Positions 27,190 through 35,215 of a DNA stretch of 64,000 nt are shown here, in pieces; position 1 is the stretch's first letter; each line of letters starts with the position of its first letter. The DNA lies in the NCBI RefSeq assembly GCF_900111175.1, contig NZ_FOGI01000004.1, positions 527,937-591,936 of the forward strand, written 5' to 3'. A program made the translations under genes and the position numbers. The notes under the pieces were generated by a model. The model did not search any database. It saw only the letters and a list, made by a program, of their open reading frames with translations, and was not told the DNA's origin. This DNA comes from Actinokineospora terrae. Lineage in GTDB: Bacteria; Actinomycetota; Actinomycetes; Mycobacteriales; Pseudonocardiaceae.

Positions 27190-28581
27190 CTACCGCGCCG
27201 CCGCTTCCTCGGCCGGGGCCTCGGTGGTGGCCTCGGGGGCCGGGGCGGGCGCGTCGTCCTCGGCGGCACCGAACAGCTCGGTGAGGTCGACCTTGTTGCC
27301 GGAGGCGTCCACCACGTCGGCCTGGCGGACGACCGAGGCGAGCGCCTTGCCGCGGCGCACGTCGGCGAAGATCGCGCCGAGCTGGCCGGACTGCTGGGCG
27401 CGCTGCACGTACTCGTCCGGGCTGATGCCGAAGCGCTGGGCCTGGTAGATGATCCGCTCGGTCAGCTCGGCGTCGGACACCGAGACCTGCTCGGACTCGG
27501 CGATGGCGTCGAGGATGAGCTGGGTCTTGACCGACTTCTCCGACTCGGCGAGCACCTCGGCGTCGAAGTCTTCGCGGGTCTTGTCCTGGGTGGCGAGGTG
27601 GGCGTTGAGCTTCTCCTCGTCGTGGTCGAACGGGTGCACCGCGTCGTGCTGGCGGGAGGACACCTCGGCCTCGACGACCTTGTCCGGCAGCGGCACCTCG
27701 ACGACGTCGAGCAGCGCGTCGAGGACCTTGTCGCGGGCCTGGACGCCCTGCTGCATGCGCTTGACCCGCTCCAGCCGCTCGCGCAGGTCGGCGCGCAGCT
27801 CCTCGACGGTGTCGAACTCGCTGGCGAGCTGGGCGAACTCGTCGTCCACCTCGGGCAGCTCGCGGACCTTGACCGACTGGACGGTGACCGACACGTCGGC
27901 GTCGCGGCCCGCGAACTCACCGGCGACGAGCGCGGTGGTGAAGGTCTTGGTGTCCCCGGCGGAGGCGCCGAGCAGGGCCTCGTCGATGCCGTCGATCAGC
28001 TCGCCGGAGCCGACCTGGTAGGACAGGCCGCTGGTCTTGGCGTCCTCGACCTCCTCGCCGTCCACCGTGGCGGAGAGGTCGATGGAGACGAAGTCGCCGT
28101 CCTCGACCGGGCGGGTGGCACCGGTGAGGGTGCCGAAGCGGGCGCGCAGCTCGTCGAGCTGCTCCTCGACCTCGGTGTCGGCGAGCTCGACGTCGTCGAC
28201 GGTCACGGTGAACTCGCCGAAGGCGGGCACGGTGATGTCGGGGCGGATGTCGACCTCGGCGGTGAACGCCAGGTGGTCGCCGTCCTCGAGCTTGGTGACC
28301 TCGATGTCGGGCTGGCCGAGGGCCTTGATCTCGCCCGCGGTCACCGCCTCCATGTACTTGGCCGGGATGGCCTCGTTGACCACCTCGTCGAGCACCGGCG
28401 CGCGGCCGATGCGGGACTCGATGACCCTCGCTGGCGCCTTGCCCGGGCGGAACCCGGGGATGCGGACCTGGCTGGCGAGCTTGCGGTACGCGCGGTCGAA
28501 GTTCGGCTTGAGCTCGTCGAACGGCACCTCGACGTTGATCCGGACCCGCGTCGGGCTCAGCTGCTCGACGGTGCTTTTCAA
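27190..28581 (-). CDS. tig: Trigger factor
   Basis: 463 residues from a TTG at 28581 with GAGGAG six bases upstream; the protein then begins MKSTVEQLSPTRVRI as expected. Ribosome-docking signature GFRPGKAP near residues 43-50, FKBP-type PPIase domain in the middle (VEDGDFVSIDLSATVDG, then LIDGIDEALLGASAGDTKTF), and a helical C-terminal chaperone domain. A disordered Ala/Glu/Pro tail (DDAPAPAPEATTEAPAEE) ends the protein. It chaperones nascent chains at the ribosome exit. Same strand and order as clpP1-clpP2. Confidence 0.96.
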   Translation of the reverse strand: MKSTVEQLSPTRVRINVEVPFDELKPNFDRAYRKLASQVRIPGFRPGKAPARVIESRIGRAPVLDEVVNEAIPAKYMEAVTAGEIKALGQPDIEVTKLEDGDHLAFTAEVDIRPDITVPAFGEFTVTVDDVELADTEVEEQLDELRARFGTLTGATRPVEDGDFVSIDLSATVDGEEVEDAKTSGLSYQVGSGELIDGIDEALLGASAGDTKTFTTALVAGEFAGRDADVSVTVQSVKVRELPEVDDEFAQLASEFDTVEELRADLRERLERVKRMQQGVQARDKVLDALLDVVEVPLPDKVVEAEVSSRQHDAVHPFDHDEEKLNAHLATQDKTREDFDAEVLAESEKSVKTQLILDAIAESEQVSVSDAELTERIIYQAQRFGISPDEYVQRAQQSGQLGAIFADVRRGKALASVVRQADVVDASGNKVDLTELFGAAEDDAPAPAPEATTEAPAEEAAAR

Positions 28582-28699
28582 CGTGTTCTCCTCGTGCGAC
28601 TGTCTACGACAACTGCGGTTGCTGTGGTGACGGAGCACCCTCTCGGGACCCCTGGGTCCAGCCCGGTCGGACACGCGTGGCCTGGATCAGCCCCCGAGT

Positions 28700-29704
28700 C
28701 TAGGCGAGCTTGCCCAGGTCGGGACCGGGTGGGGTCGGCTGCGCCGCCGCGAGGGCGCCGATGGTGCGCAGTGCGTGGTCAGGGGAGCCGGTGAGCTCGA
28801 CCATCGCGATGACGTGGTCGATCCCGGAGACGGCCGCGGCGTCCCGCAGACCGCGCGCGCAGTGGGCGGGATCGCCGACTGGGTGAAGGTCGCACAGGTG
28901 CCTCGCGTACGCCACTGGATCTCGGTCGGGACCAGGGCCGCCGTCGACCCTGATGTAGGCGGCGAGGCCGTCCGCGAGCCAGCCGGGGGCGGTGGCCATG
29001 ACCTCGGCGACGGCCTCTTCGCGCGAGTCGGAGACGTGGACGGAGATTGCGGAGACGTGCTCGGCGTCGGTAGGGCCACCTTGGGCGCGGTAGTGGTCTA
29101 CGAACGCGCGCTTCTCCTCGTTGGTCATGTGCATGCCGAGCAACATGGGCAGGCCGCGAGCCGCTGCCAGCTCGACCGTCGCGTGAGAGGTGCAAGCGAC
29201 GTGGACGGTCGGTGGGGTTAGCGGTGTCGGTACGAGTGGGACTGACCGAAATGGATAGTCGGCATCACCTTCGACGGTTGGGTCTTTCAGTGCTCGGAGG
29301 AGAAGGTCGAGGGCGCCGGGCATGCCGTTCTGATAGCGCTCTAGAGACGAACCGAAGACCTCTAGGTCCATCCACGGGCCACCACGCCCAACGCCTAGCC
29401 GGAAGCGGTTGTCGCTGATGACGCTGAGCAGCCGTGCGCGCTCTGCCAACGCGACGGGGTGCGCTGTCGTGAGAACGCTTACCGCTGTCCCGATCTCGAT
29501 GCGGTTAGTGCGACCCAGGAGGTGCGCGGCAAGAGTCGTGGCGTCCGGGCAGGTGCCGTAGGGCATGAAGTGGTGCTCGGCGACCCAGGCACTGGCCAGG
29601 CCCGCCCGGTCGGCGGCGACAGCGACCTCGACGGTGCGCTTGAGGGCATCGGCGTCGCTCTGCCCGGGGAAGCGGGCGGCGAGGAGGAACACTCCGAGTT
29701 TCAC
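28700..29704 (-). CDS. LLM-class flavin-dependent oxidoreductase
   Basis: 334 residues, a luciferase-like TIM barrel. Family segments: MKLGVFLLAARFPGQ, WVAEHHFMPYGTCPDATTLAAHL (the AEHH motif), IGTAVSVLTTAHPVALAERARLL and GVGRGGPW. It should use reduced FMN or F420 to oxidise a small organic substrate that cannot be named from sequence. Divergent from the SCO5389-like gene across about 150 bases. Confidence 0.92.
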   Translation of the reverse strand: MKLGVFLLAARFPGQSDADALKRTVEVAVAADRAGLASAWVAEHHFMPYGTCPDATTLAAHLLGRTNRIEIGTAVSVLTTAHPVALAERARLLSVISDNRFRLGVGRGGPWMDLEVFGSSLERYQNGMPGALDLLLRALKDPTVEGDADYPFRSVPLVPTPLTPPTVHVACTSHATVELAAARGLPMLLGMHMTNEEKRAFVDHYRAQGGPTDAEHVSAISVHVSDSREEAVAEVMATAPGWLADGLAAYIRVDGGPGPDRDPVAYARHLCDLHPVGDPAHCARGLRDAAAVSGIDHVIAMVELTGSPDHALRTIGALAAAQPTPPGPDLGKLA

Positions 29705-29857
29705 CCTTCCTGCTCGTACCGGGCCGGGTGGCGGCCGGGCAAGCGGCAGCCGGGTGATCGCGACTGGGCCGAACCGGTGGCGGGTCTTGTCCGGTGTTCA
29801 ACGAACGCGGTACGCAGTACCAGCGGCCCTCCCGCCGCCCATGACCTGGAGGTGCGG

Positions 29858-30244
29858 ATGTCTCTCGATGTGCCTGCCGACCTGTTGGCACGCGCCGAAG
29901 CGGGCCCCGTTGACGACGCCGACTTCGTCGCCGTGGTCCGCGACTCGCTGCCTTACGCCTGGGAGGTGATCTCGTCGGTGGCGACCTCGGTCGACGCCTC
30001 CGGGTTCGCCGATAACGAGATCCCCCCGCCGAGCGAGGCCGAGCGCGGCCAACTGCTGCGCGCGCTCGCCTCCGACGCGATCCGGGGCGGCCTGGAGCGC
30101 CACTTCGGCGTCAAGCTCGCCTTCCAGAACTGCCACCGCGTCGCCGCCTTCACCCCGTCGGCGGTGGACGGCGACCGCTACCGCGCGTTCATCTCCCCGC
30201 GCGGCCAACTCCTCAACCAGTCCCCCGAGCTCCGCGACTGCTAG
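29858..30244 (+). CDS. SCO5389-family conserved protein
   Basis: 128 residues from the ATG at 29858, with GGAGG at 29848-29852; the longer open frame is antisense to the flavoenzyme gene. MSLDVPADLLARAEAG, LPYAWEVISSVA, GGLERHFGVKLAFQNCHRVAAF and the C-terminal QLLNQSPELRDC match, from memory, a widely conserved actinobacterial family typified by SCO5389. The function is unknown; the ending looks strongly conserved. It is a single gene. Confidence 0.85.
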   Translation: MSLDVPADLLARAEAGPVDDADFVAVVRDSLPYAWEVISSVATSVDASGFADNEIPPPSEAERGQLLRALASDAIRGGLERHFGVKLAFQNCHRVAAFTPSAVDGDRYRAFISPRGQLLNQSPELRDC

Positions 30245-30431
30245 GCCAGGCAGGGGGCGGGCGGACCAGGCGGGAAGCGACCTCCCGCCCCGCCGCCCCC
30301 TGCCGTCCCGTGGCACAGGACCACCGTCGCCAGTCCTGGTGACGTGCTGGTCACCCGCGACGCCACGCCCTCGCCAAGGCGACGAGCACGCACCGTGGGG
30401 GCGCCGGGGGCTCGGCCCCCGGGAATGAAAA

Positions 30432-30476
30432 ACGGGCGACCCGGTCCACGCTGTTCCGTGGACACGGGTCGCCCGT
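30432..30476 (-). terminator. Intrinsic terminator of tRNA-Pro
   Basis: On the minus strand the tRNA is followed by a stem of 12 plus 7 pairs (arms 30432-30450 and 30457-30476, one bulge) with a six-base loop, then TTTTT (complement of 30427-30431). A classic factor-independent terminator. Confidence 0.9.
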
Positions 30477-30482
30477 CGCCTG

Positions 30483-30556
30483 TCGGGCTGACAGGATTTG
30501 AACCTGCGACCCTCCGCTCCCAAAGCGGATGCGCTACCAAGCTGCGCCACAGCCCG
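30483..30556 (-). tRNA. tRNA-Pro (anticodon TGG)
   Basis: 74 bases. Acceptor arms CGGGCTG and CAGCCCG pair fully, the anticodon loop reads TTTGGGA between CCGC and GCGG, and the T-arm is GCAGGTTCAAATCCTGT. No CCA is encoded. The strong intrinsic terminator lies directly downstream. Confidence 0.95.
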
Positions 30557-30624
30557 GGGTGTGTGTCACCCAGCCTAGCGGCACGCGCTAGGCTTATTCA
30601 CGCGTGGTACCCCAAGACACGTAC

Positions 30625-30695
30625 GCGGGCGTAGCTCAATGGTAGAGCCCTAGTCTTCCAAACTAGCTACGCGGGTTCGATTCCCGTCGCCCGCT
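30625..30695 (+). tRNA. tRNA-Gly (anticodon TCC)
   Basis: 71 bases. Acceptor GCGGGCG pairs with CGCCCGC, anticodon loop CTTCCAA between CTAGT and ACTAG, T-arm CGGGTTCGATTCCCG. No encoded CCA. It is divergent from tRNA-Pro, 68 bases away. Confidence 0.95.
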
Positions 30696-30704
30696 CGATC
30701 GGGG

Positions 30705-30739
30705 TCGGCATGCGCCCGCGGAATGCGCGGGCCTGCCGA
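30705..30739 (+). terminator. Hairpin after tRNA-Gly
   Basis: TCGGCA (30705-30710) pairs with TGCCGA (30734-30739), with an inner GCCCGC/GCGGGC stem. No T-tract; probable tRNA-Gly terminator. Confidence 0.5.
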
Positions 30740-31030
30740 TCTCGCACCTCATTTCCGGGAGCGACCCCCGGACCCCACGGCGCGGGACGTCCCGATGTGG
30801 ATCCGGCGACTCAGCCCGGTCGTCCCGGCAGGCCATTATCAGGTCTCATCGGCTTTCGTCACTTGGGAACGTTCCCAGCCCATGTTTCCCTGGGAAGGGG
30901 CGACCGTCGCCGTTGAATCGTCGGGGGGTGTGGTGTGAGCCACAGCCAGGCGGGTGATTTTCGGTCACGGGCGTGAAGAACGGGTCAACGGCCGTGGTGC
31001 CGGTGACCGCTTGTTCGGTAGGCAGGGACC
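30740..31030. other. Intergenic region with two GGGAA/TTCCC palindromes
   Basis: TGGGAACGTTCCCA (30864-30877) is a perfect 14-bp palindrome and TTCCCTGGGAA (30886-30896) a second one nine bases on. The first differs from the Streptomyces CebR box TGGGAGCGCTCCCA at two symmetric positions, so a LacI-family operator is conceivable. They lie about 135-165 bases before the Nudix gene. A 47-codon frame starting MWIRRLSPVVPAGHYQV (about 30795-30938) reads through both and cannot be excluded as a small gene, though it lacks a good ribosome-binding site. Confidence 0.4.
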
Positions 31031-31456
31031 ATGTCGCAATCCGGCTATTTCGACCTAGCGAAGTCCTTGTCCGTTCGGAGAACCGTGGTCGGGGCGGGGG
31101 TGGTGGTGCTCGACGACGCCGGGCTGGTGTTGCTGGTCCGCGCGGACGGCGGGTACCGGCTGCCCGGCAAGCCGCAACCGGCCACCGAGGCGCTCCCGGT
31201 GGCGGCCGTGCGGGCCGTCGAGGCGCTGACCGGGGTGTGGGTGGAGATCACCGGCCTGGTCGGGGTGTTCACCGATCCCGGCGAGCCGTGGAGCGCGGAG
31301 CTGGCGATCTGCTTCCGCGGCCGCCCGGTCGGCGGTCGGCTGTCGTCCGCGCGGGCGGCCTGGCTCGAGCCCGAGCGGCTGCACGAGCTGCCGGTGTCCG
31401 AGGCCACCCGCACCGTCATCGAGCACAGCCTCGACGGCGAGACCTACTTCACGTGA
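31031..31456 (+). CDS. Nudix-fold protein with a degenerate Nudix box
   Basis: 141 residues. The fold is evident: RRTVVGAGVVVLDDAGLVLLVRADGGYRLPGKP, the usual beta start leading to the loop before the Nudix helix. The box itself, ideally REUxEExGU, reads RAVEALTGV: the metal-binding glutamates at the second, fifth and sixth positions are Ala, Ala and Leu. A glutamate remains only in the PATEAL segment before it. Hydrolase activity is therefore doubtful; it may bind a nucleotide ligand or depend on other residues. Start ATG at 31031 after GGCAGGGA. Alone between tRNA-Gly and the Eis-like gene. Confidence 0.82.
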   Translation: MSQSGYFDLAKSLSVRRTVVGAGVVVLDDAGLVLLVRADGGYRLPGKPQPATEALPVAAVRAVEALTGVWVEITGLVGVFTDPGEPWSAELAICFRGRPVGGRLSSARAAWLEPERLHELPVSEATRTVIEHSLDGETYFT

Positions 31457-31594
31457 TCAACACTCGCCCGGCCGGGTGACGCGCGTACGCCACACCGTGG
31501 ACCGAGTCCCCGTCCCGGTAGTCGCGTACGCCCATCCCGGCCCCGGGGCGGAAATCCCTGGCGGGCTCCGGGGATCTGCCGTAAACACCCGGTC

Positions 31595-32797
31595 GTGGAC
31601 ACCTACACCGTGCGGCAGCAGACCACCGACGAGGCGGCGACGACACCAGCGGTGCTGGCGGCGGCGTTCCTGGCCAACCACAGCATCGAGGAGATCCGGG
31701 CCAAGGAGGTCGGGCTCACCGAGCACTCGGTGAACCTGGGCGCCTACGCGGGCGACCGCCAGGTCGGCGCGGCCCAGGTGCAGGACCGCGGCCTCCGGGT
31801 CCCGGGCGGGGCACTGGTGCGGGTCGCCGGGCTCACCTCGGTGGCGGTCGCACCGGACCACCGCAGGCGCGGCGTGCTGACGAAGATCATGCGCGCCGTC
31901 CTGCCCCGGTCCGGCCAGGCGGTGTCGGCGCTGTGGGCTTCGGAATCGGCCATCTACGGGCGGTACGGGTACGGGGTGGCCAGCGAGATCACCCACTTCA
32001 CGGTGCCGACGAAGGTGCCGTTCCGAGTCGGAGTCGACGCCGACCCGACCGTGGTGCGCGAGCTACCGCGGGAGGAGGCCATGCCGGTGGTCCGCGGGCT
32101 CTACGAGCGGTTCGCCGAGACCACGGTGGGGCCGCTGACGCGCATCGATGGCAACTGGGACTACCACTTCTACGACTCCGCCCGAGTGCAGGCGGGGCGC
32201 ACGCCGCTCCGCTTCGCCGTGCACCCGGACGGGTACGCCGTCTACCGGGCGCAACCGAAGTGGACTGACAACGGGCCGGGCGGGACCCTGTTCGTGCACG
32301 AGTTCATCGCCAACACGCCCCAAGCGGTCACCGGCCTATGGCGCTACCTGCTCGACATCGACCTCGTGACTACGGTCGAGTACGAGGGCAGTGGAGACGA
32401 CCCGCTGACGTTGCTGCTACCTGACTCCCGGATCGCACTACGGAAGCGATTTCACGCGCTGCACATCCGCCTGACCGACCTGGAACGCGCGTTGCCTCTA
32501 CGCGGATATCTGGCGCCGGTGGACGTCGTGGTCGAGGTGGCTGACGCGTTCTGCCCGTGGAACACGGGTCGGTGGCACCTAGTCGCCAACGGTGGTCAGA
32601 TGACCGTGGCGAGCACCGAAGCGGCACCGGACCTAGAGCTGGATGTTCGGGATCTAGGCGCGGCCTACCTAGGCGGTATCCGATTGAGCACTCTTGCCGC
32701 CGCAGGCCTGGTGCGCGAACACACGGTGGGAGCGGCGGCGGCGCTGTCGAACGCGATGCTCGCCGAGCGCGAGCCGTCCTGCCGCGAGGTGTTCTGA
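31595..32797 (+). CDS. Eis-like GNAT acetyltransferase
   Basis: 400 residues, the length of Eis (enhanced intracellular survival) proteins. N-terminal GNAT domain with acetyl-CoA loop VAVAPDHRRRGVLTKIM (R-R-x-G-V/A pattern); a second, degenerate GNAT domain; and a C-terminal SCP2-like domain. The final residue is Phe, whose carboxylate acts as the catalytic acid/base in characterised Eis proteins. Mycobacterial Eis acetylates aminoglycosides and a kinase-phosphatase partner; the natural substrate here is unknown. GTG start at 31595 without a clear ribosome-binding site. Confidence 0.88.
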   Translation: MDTYTVRQQTTDEAATTPAVLAAAFLANHSIEEIRAKEVGLTEHSVNLGAYAGDRQVGAAQVQDRGLRVPGGALVRVAGLTSVAVAPDHRRRGVLTKIMRAVLPRSGQAVSALWASESAIYGRYGYGVASEITHFTVPTKVPFRVGVDADPTVVRELPREEAMPVVRGLYERFAETTVGPLTRIDGNWDYHFYDSARVQAGRTPLRFAVHPDGYAVYRAQPKWTDNGPGGTLFVHEFIANTPQAVTGLWRYLLDIDLVTTVEYEGSGDDPLTLLLPDSRIALRKRFHALHIRLTDLERALPLRGYLAPVDVVVEVADAFCPWNTGRWHLVANGGQMTVASTEAAPDLELDVRDLGAAYLGGIRLSTLAAAGLVREHTVGAAAALSNAMLAEREPSCREVF

Positions 32798-32863
32798 GCG
32801 ATACCCGGGAACCCTCGCGGAGGCGTTCCACGTTGTCCCGGGTAAGCGGACGAAGGAGGCGCC

Positions 32864-33640
32864 ATGGGCGGGGCGATCGTGGTGGTCATCATCCTCGCGG
32901 TGGTGGTCCTGGGAGTCGTGTGGTCGCGCAACCGCGCCGCCCGGGCGCTCGACGACGCGAAGGCCGACGCGCGGCGCTGGGTCGAGCGGCTGGGCGGGCA
33001 GGTGATGAACCTGACCGGCACCGACGAGCCGTCCAAGCAGGCGATCGCCGACGCGGCCGAGCGCTACACCGCCGCCGGGTCGCAGATGGAGCAGGCGAGC
33101 ACCGTGGAGCAGGCCAGGCTGGTCACCAAGACGGCGATGGAGGGCCTGTACTACGTGCGCGCCGCCCGGCTGGCGATGGGCCTGGACCCCGGTCCCGAAC
33201 TGCCCGCCGACCCCGAGCAGCAGCGCGCGGGCAAGGTCGAGCAGGACCGCAGGGTGACCGTCGAGGGTCACTCGTACGAGGCGTCGCCGATGCCCGGACG
33301 GGGGACGCCGCACTACTACCCGGGTGGCCGCGTGGCGGGCAGGCCGGTGCCGCAGGGCTGGTACAGCGAGCCGTGGTGGAAGCCCGCGCTGGTGGCGGGC
33401 GCCTGGGGCATCGGGACCGTGCTGCTGTTCGACGCGATGTTCACCGGCATGGCGGGCATCCCGGACGCGGCGGCGTGGGAGTCGGGCTACGACGCGGGCC
33501 AGGCTGACGCGATCGCCGACTCGGGCGGTGACTACGGCGGTGACACTGGTGGTGACTACGGCGGCGATTATGGCGGCGGGGACTACGGCGGCGGCGATTT
33601 CGGTGGTGGCAGCGACTTCGGCGGCGGGGACTTCTTCTAA
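32864..33640 (+). CDS. Membrane-anchored protein with Gly/Asp/Tyr-rich tail (DUF1542-like)
   Basis: 258 residues. One N-terminal membrane segment (residues 3-20, GAIVVVIILAVVVLGVVW), a helical region (about 25-110) of the kind labelled DUF1542 in actinobacterial proteins, a Pro-rich linker, a second hydrophobic stretch (about 174-195) and a tail of repeats built on GGDYGG and GGDFGG to the C-terminus. The tail is low-complexity and probably disordered. GGAGGCGCC precedes the ATG. Convergent with nei2; the two stop codons overlap. Confidence 0.82.
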   Translation: MGGAIVVVIILAVVVLGVVWSRNRAARALDDAKADARRWVERLGGQVMNLTGTDEPSKQAIADAAERYTAAGSQMEQASTVEQARLVTKTAMEGLYYVRAARLAMGLDPGPELPADPEQQRAGKVEQDRRVTVEGHSYEASPMPGRGTPHYYPGGRVAGRPVPQGWYSEPWWKPALVAGAWGIGTVLLFDAMFTGMAGIPDAAAWESGYDAGQADAIADSGGDYGGDTGGDYGGDYGGGDYGGGDFGGGSDFGGGDFF

Positions 33641-34449
33641 ACCGCGGGCTGACAGGTCGGGCACCAGTAGTTGTTGCGCGCTGCTAGAACCTCGGTGCGG
33701 ATAGGGGTTCCACAGACCAGGCAGGGCATCCCGGTGCGGCGGTAGACGTAGACCTCGCCGCCGTGCCGGTCCTGCCGGGGCGCGCGCCCGGTCGCCTCGG
33801 GCAGGTGCTCGTCGCGGACCGTGTCGATTCGTCCTCTGTGGACGCCCAACTCCATGAGCGCGACCAGGTCCGGCCACATCTCGTCCCACAGCGCCCGGTC
33901 GAGGTCGCGGCCGAGCACGGACGGGTGGATGCCGTGGCGGAACAGCAACTCCGCCCGGTACACGTTCCCGACGCCGGCGATCACGGACTGGTCCATCAGC
34001 AGCACCGCCACCGCGGCCCGCGAGCGGGAGACCCGCGCCCACACCCGCTCCGGGTCGGCGTCGTCGCGCAGCGGGTCGGGGCCGAGGCGGGCGCGCAGGG
34101 CGTCGACCTCGACGTCGGTCAGCAGTTCGCAGCGGGTCGGGCCGCGCAGGTCCGTCCACTGTGTCCCGCCGACCAGCCGCATGCGGATCTGGCCCACAGG
34201 GTCGGGGGCGGGCGGCTCGCCGTCGGTGAACGTGCCGTAGAGGCCCAGGTGCACGTGGACGACACGGTCAGGCCCGTACACGTGGAACAGGTGCTTCCCG
34301 TGCGCCTCGGCCAGCTCAAGCACCGAACCGTCCACAAGCGACGCGTCAGCCGAGAACCGCCCCTGCGGACTGCTCACCCGAACCGGCGTACCCGCATAAG
34401 CCTTGTGATGCTGGAGGGCCAAGCGATGCAGCGTATGCCCTTCGGGCAC
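33637..34449 (-). CDS. Fpg/Nei-family DNA glycosylase, Nei2 type
   Basis: 270 residues from a GTG at 34449, giving PEGHTLHRLALQHH after the initiator. In this family Pro2 is the Schiff-base nucleophile and Glu3 the acid, both present; the longer frame upstream runs into the repeat element and is not coding. The H2TH region (SVIAGVGNVYRAELLFRHGIHP) and a C-terminal zinc finger (CLVCGTPI and CPTCQP) are complete. It removes oxidised bases and cleaves the abasic site. In mycobacteria it directly follows rpiB; here a 143-bp palindromic element lies between them. Confidence 0.93.
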   Translation of the reverse strand: MPEGHTLHRLALQHHKAYAGTPVRVSSPQGRFSADASLVDGSVLELAEAHGKHLFHVYGPDRVVHVHLGLYGTFTDGEPPAPDPVGQIRMRLVGGTQWTDLRGPTRCELLTDVEVDALRARLGPDPLRDDADPERVWARVSRSRAAVAVLLMDQSVIAGVGNVYRAELLFRHGIHPSVLGRDLDRALWDEMWPDLVALMELGVHRGRIDTVRDEHLPEATGRAPRQDRHGGEVYVYRRTGMPCLVCGTPIRTEVLAARNNYWCPTCQPAV

Positions 34450-34487
34450 GCGAGATTCACCCCATCGAGCGGAAGGTGGTGCGGTGG

Positions 34488-34630
34488 GCTCGATGGGGCG
34501 AACTTGTTTTGCGCGGGGCCCCTGCGGCGTCCTGGGAAGAGCACAAAGGCGGGGCCTGAAAAGCGGCCCTCCCCGCGCGGCGAGCTTACGGACGCCGCCA
34601 CCCCGCGCAAACAAGTCCGCCCCATCGAGC
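34488..34630. repeat. Palindromic 143-bp element, copy 1
   Basis: Terminal arms GCTCGATGGGGCG at the left and the complement ending CCCCATCGAGC at the right continue inward as a long stem: CTTGTTTTGCGCGGGG against CCCCGCGCAAACAAG, then GCGGCGTCC (about 34524) against GGACGCCGC (about 34590). The centre holds GGGGCCTGAAAAGCGGCCC. One extra T in the left arm makes a bulge. A second copy, reversed at its centre, is at 41209-41352. An isolated half-site CCCCATCGAGC lies just outside at 34460-34470. No ORF is inside. It lies between rpiB and nei2. Confidence 0.92.
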
Positions 34631-34643
34631 ATTGCAAGTCGAG

Positions 34644-35114
34644 TCAGGCAGGCAGGGCGGGCGGTTCGCCGGTGCGCTCGTACTCGGTGAGCAGGTCGAT
34701 GCGGCGCTGGTGGCGCTCGTCGCCGGAGAAGGGGGTGGCGAGGAAGGCGTCCACGATGGCGGTGGCCTCCTCGGTGCTGTGCTGGCGGGCGCCGACACCG
34801 ATGAGTTGGGCGTCGTTGTGCTCGCGGCTCAGTTGCGCGGTGGACACGCTCCAGGCGAGGGCGGCCCTGGCGCCGGGCACCTTGTTGGCCGCGATCTGCT
34901 CTCCGTTGCCGGAGCCGCCGAGCACCACGCCGAGGCTGCCCGGGTCGGCCACCACGCGGCGCGCGGTCTCCACGCAGAACGGCGGGTAGTCGTCGAGGGC
35001 GTCGTAGGCGTGCGGGCCGACGTCGACGACGTCGTGGCCCGCGGCGGTGAGGTGCTCGACGAGGTGGGTCTTCAGTTCGAAGCCCGCGTGGTCGGATCCC
35101 AGGTATACGCGCAC
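34644..35114 (-). CDS. rpiB: Ribose-5-phosphate isomerase B
   Basis: 156 residues, full length. Interconverts ribose-5-phosphate and ribulose-5-phosphate in the pentose phosphate pathway. SDHAGFELK (7-15) and GGSGNGEQIAANK are the key loops; the GSGNGE form uses Glu as catalytic base, as in the M. tuberculosis enzyme, instead of the Cys of the E. coli type. SREHNDAQLIGVGAR is also conserved. Followed by the palindromic element and then nei2. Confidence 0.96.
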   Translation of the reverse strand: MRVYLGSDHAGFELKTHLVEHLTAAGHDVVDVGPHAYDALDDYPPFCVETARRVVADPGSLGVVLGGSGNGEQIAANKVPGARAALAWSVSTAQLSREHNDAQLIGVGARQHSTEEATAIVDAFLATPFSGDERHQRRIDLLTEYERTGEPPALPA

Positions 35115-35215
35115 GGCGCTGAGTGTGCCATCAGCGGCCCGTCGAGCCCCAACCGGGCGCGGGCGGCGTGGTCGGGGTTACAGGCGGATTGCCCCGGATC
35201 GTGTAGAAACCCGGG

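Noticed and set aside
31449..31646. Short minus-strand ORF containing VRDYRDGDSVHGV
   Set aside because: Overlaps the Eis-like start and Nudix end, without a start signal; resemblance to known motifs is superficial.
34530..34637. N-terminal extension of the Nei2 gene into the repeat element
   Set aside because: Nei enzymes need Pro directly after the initiator; the GTG at 34449 gives exactly that.
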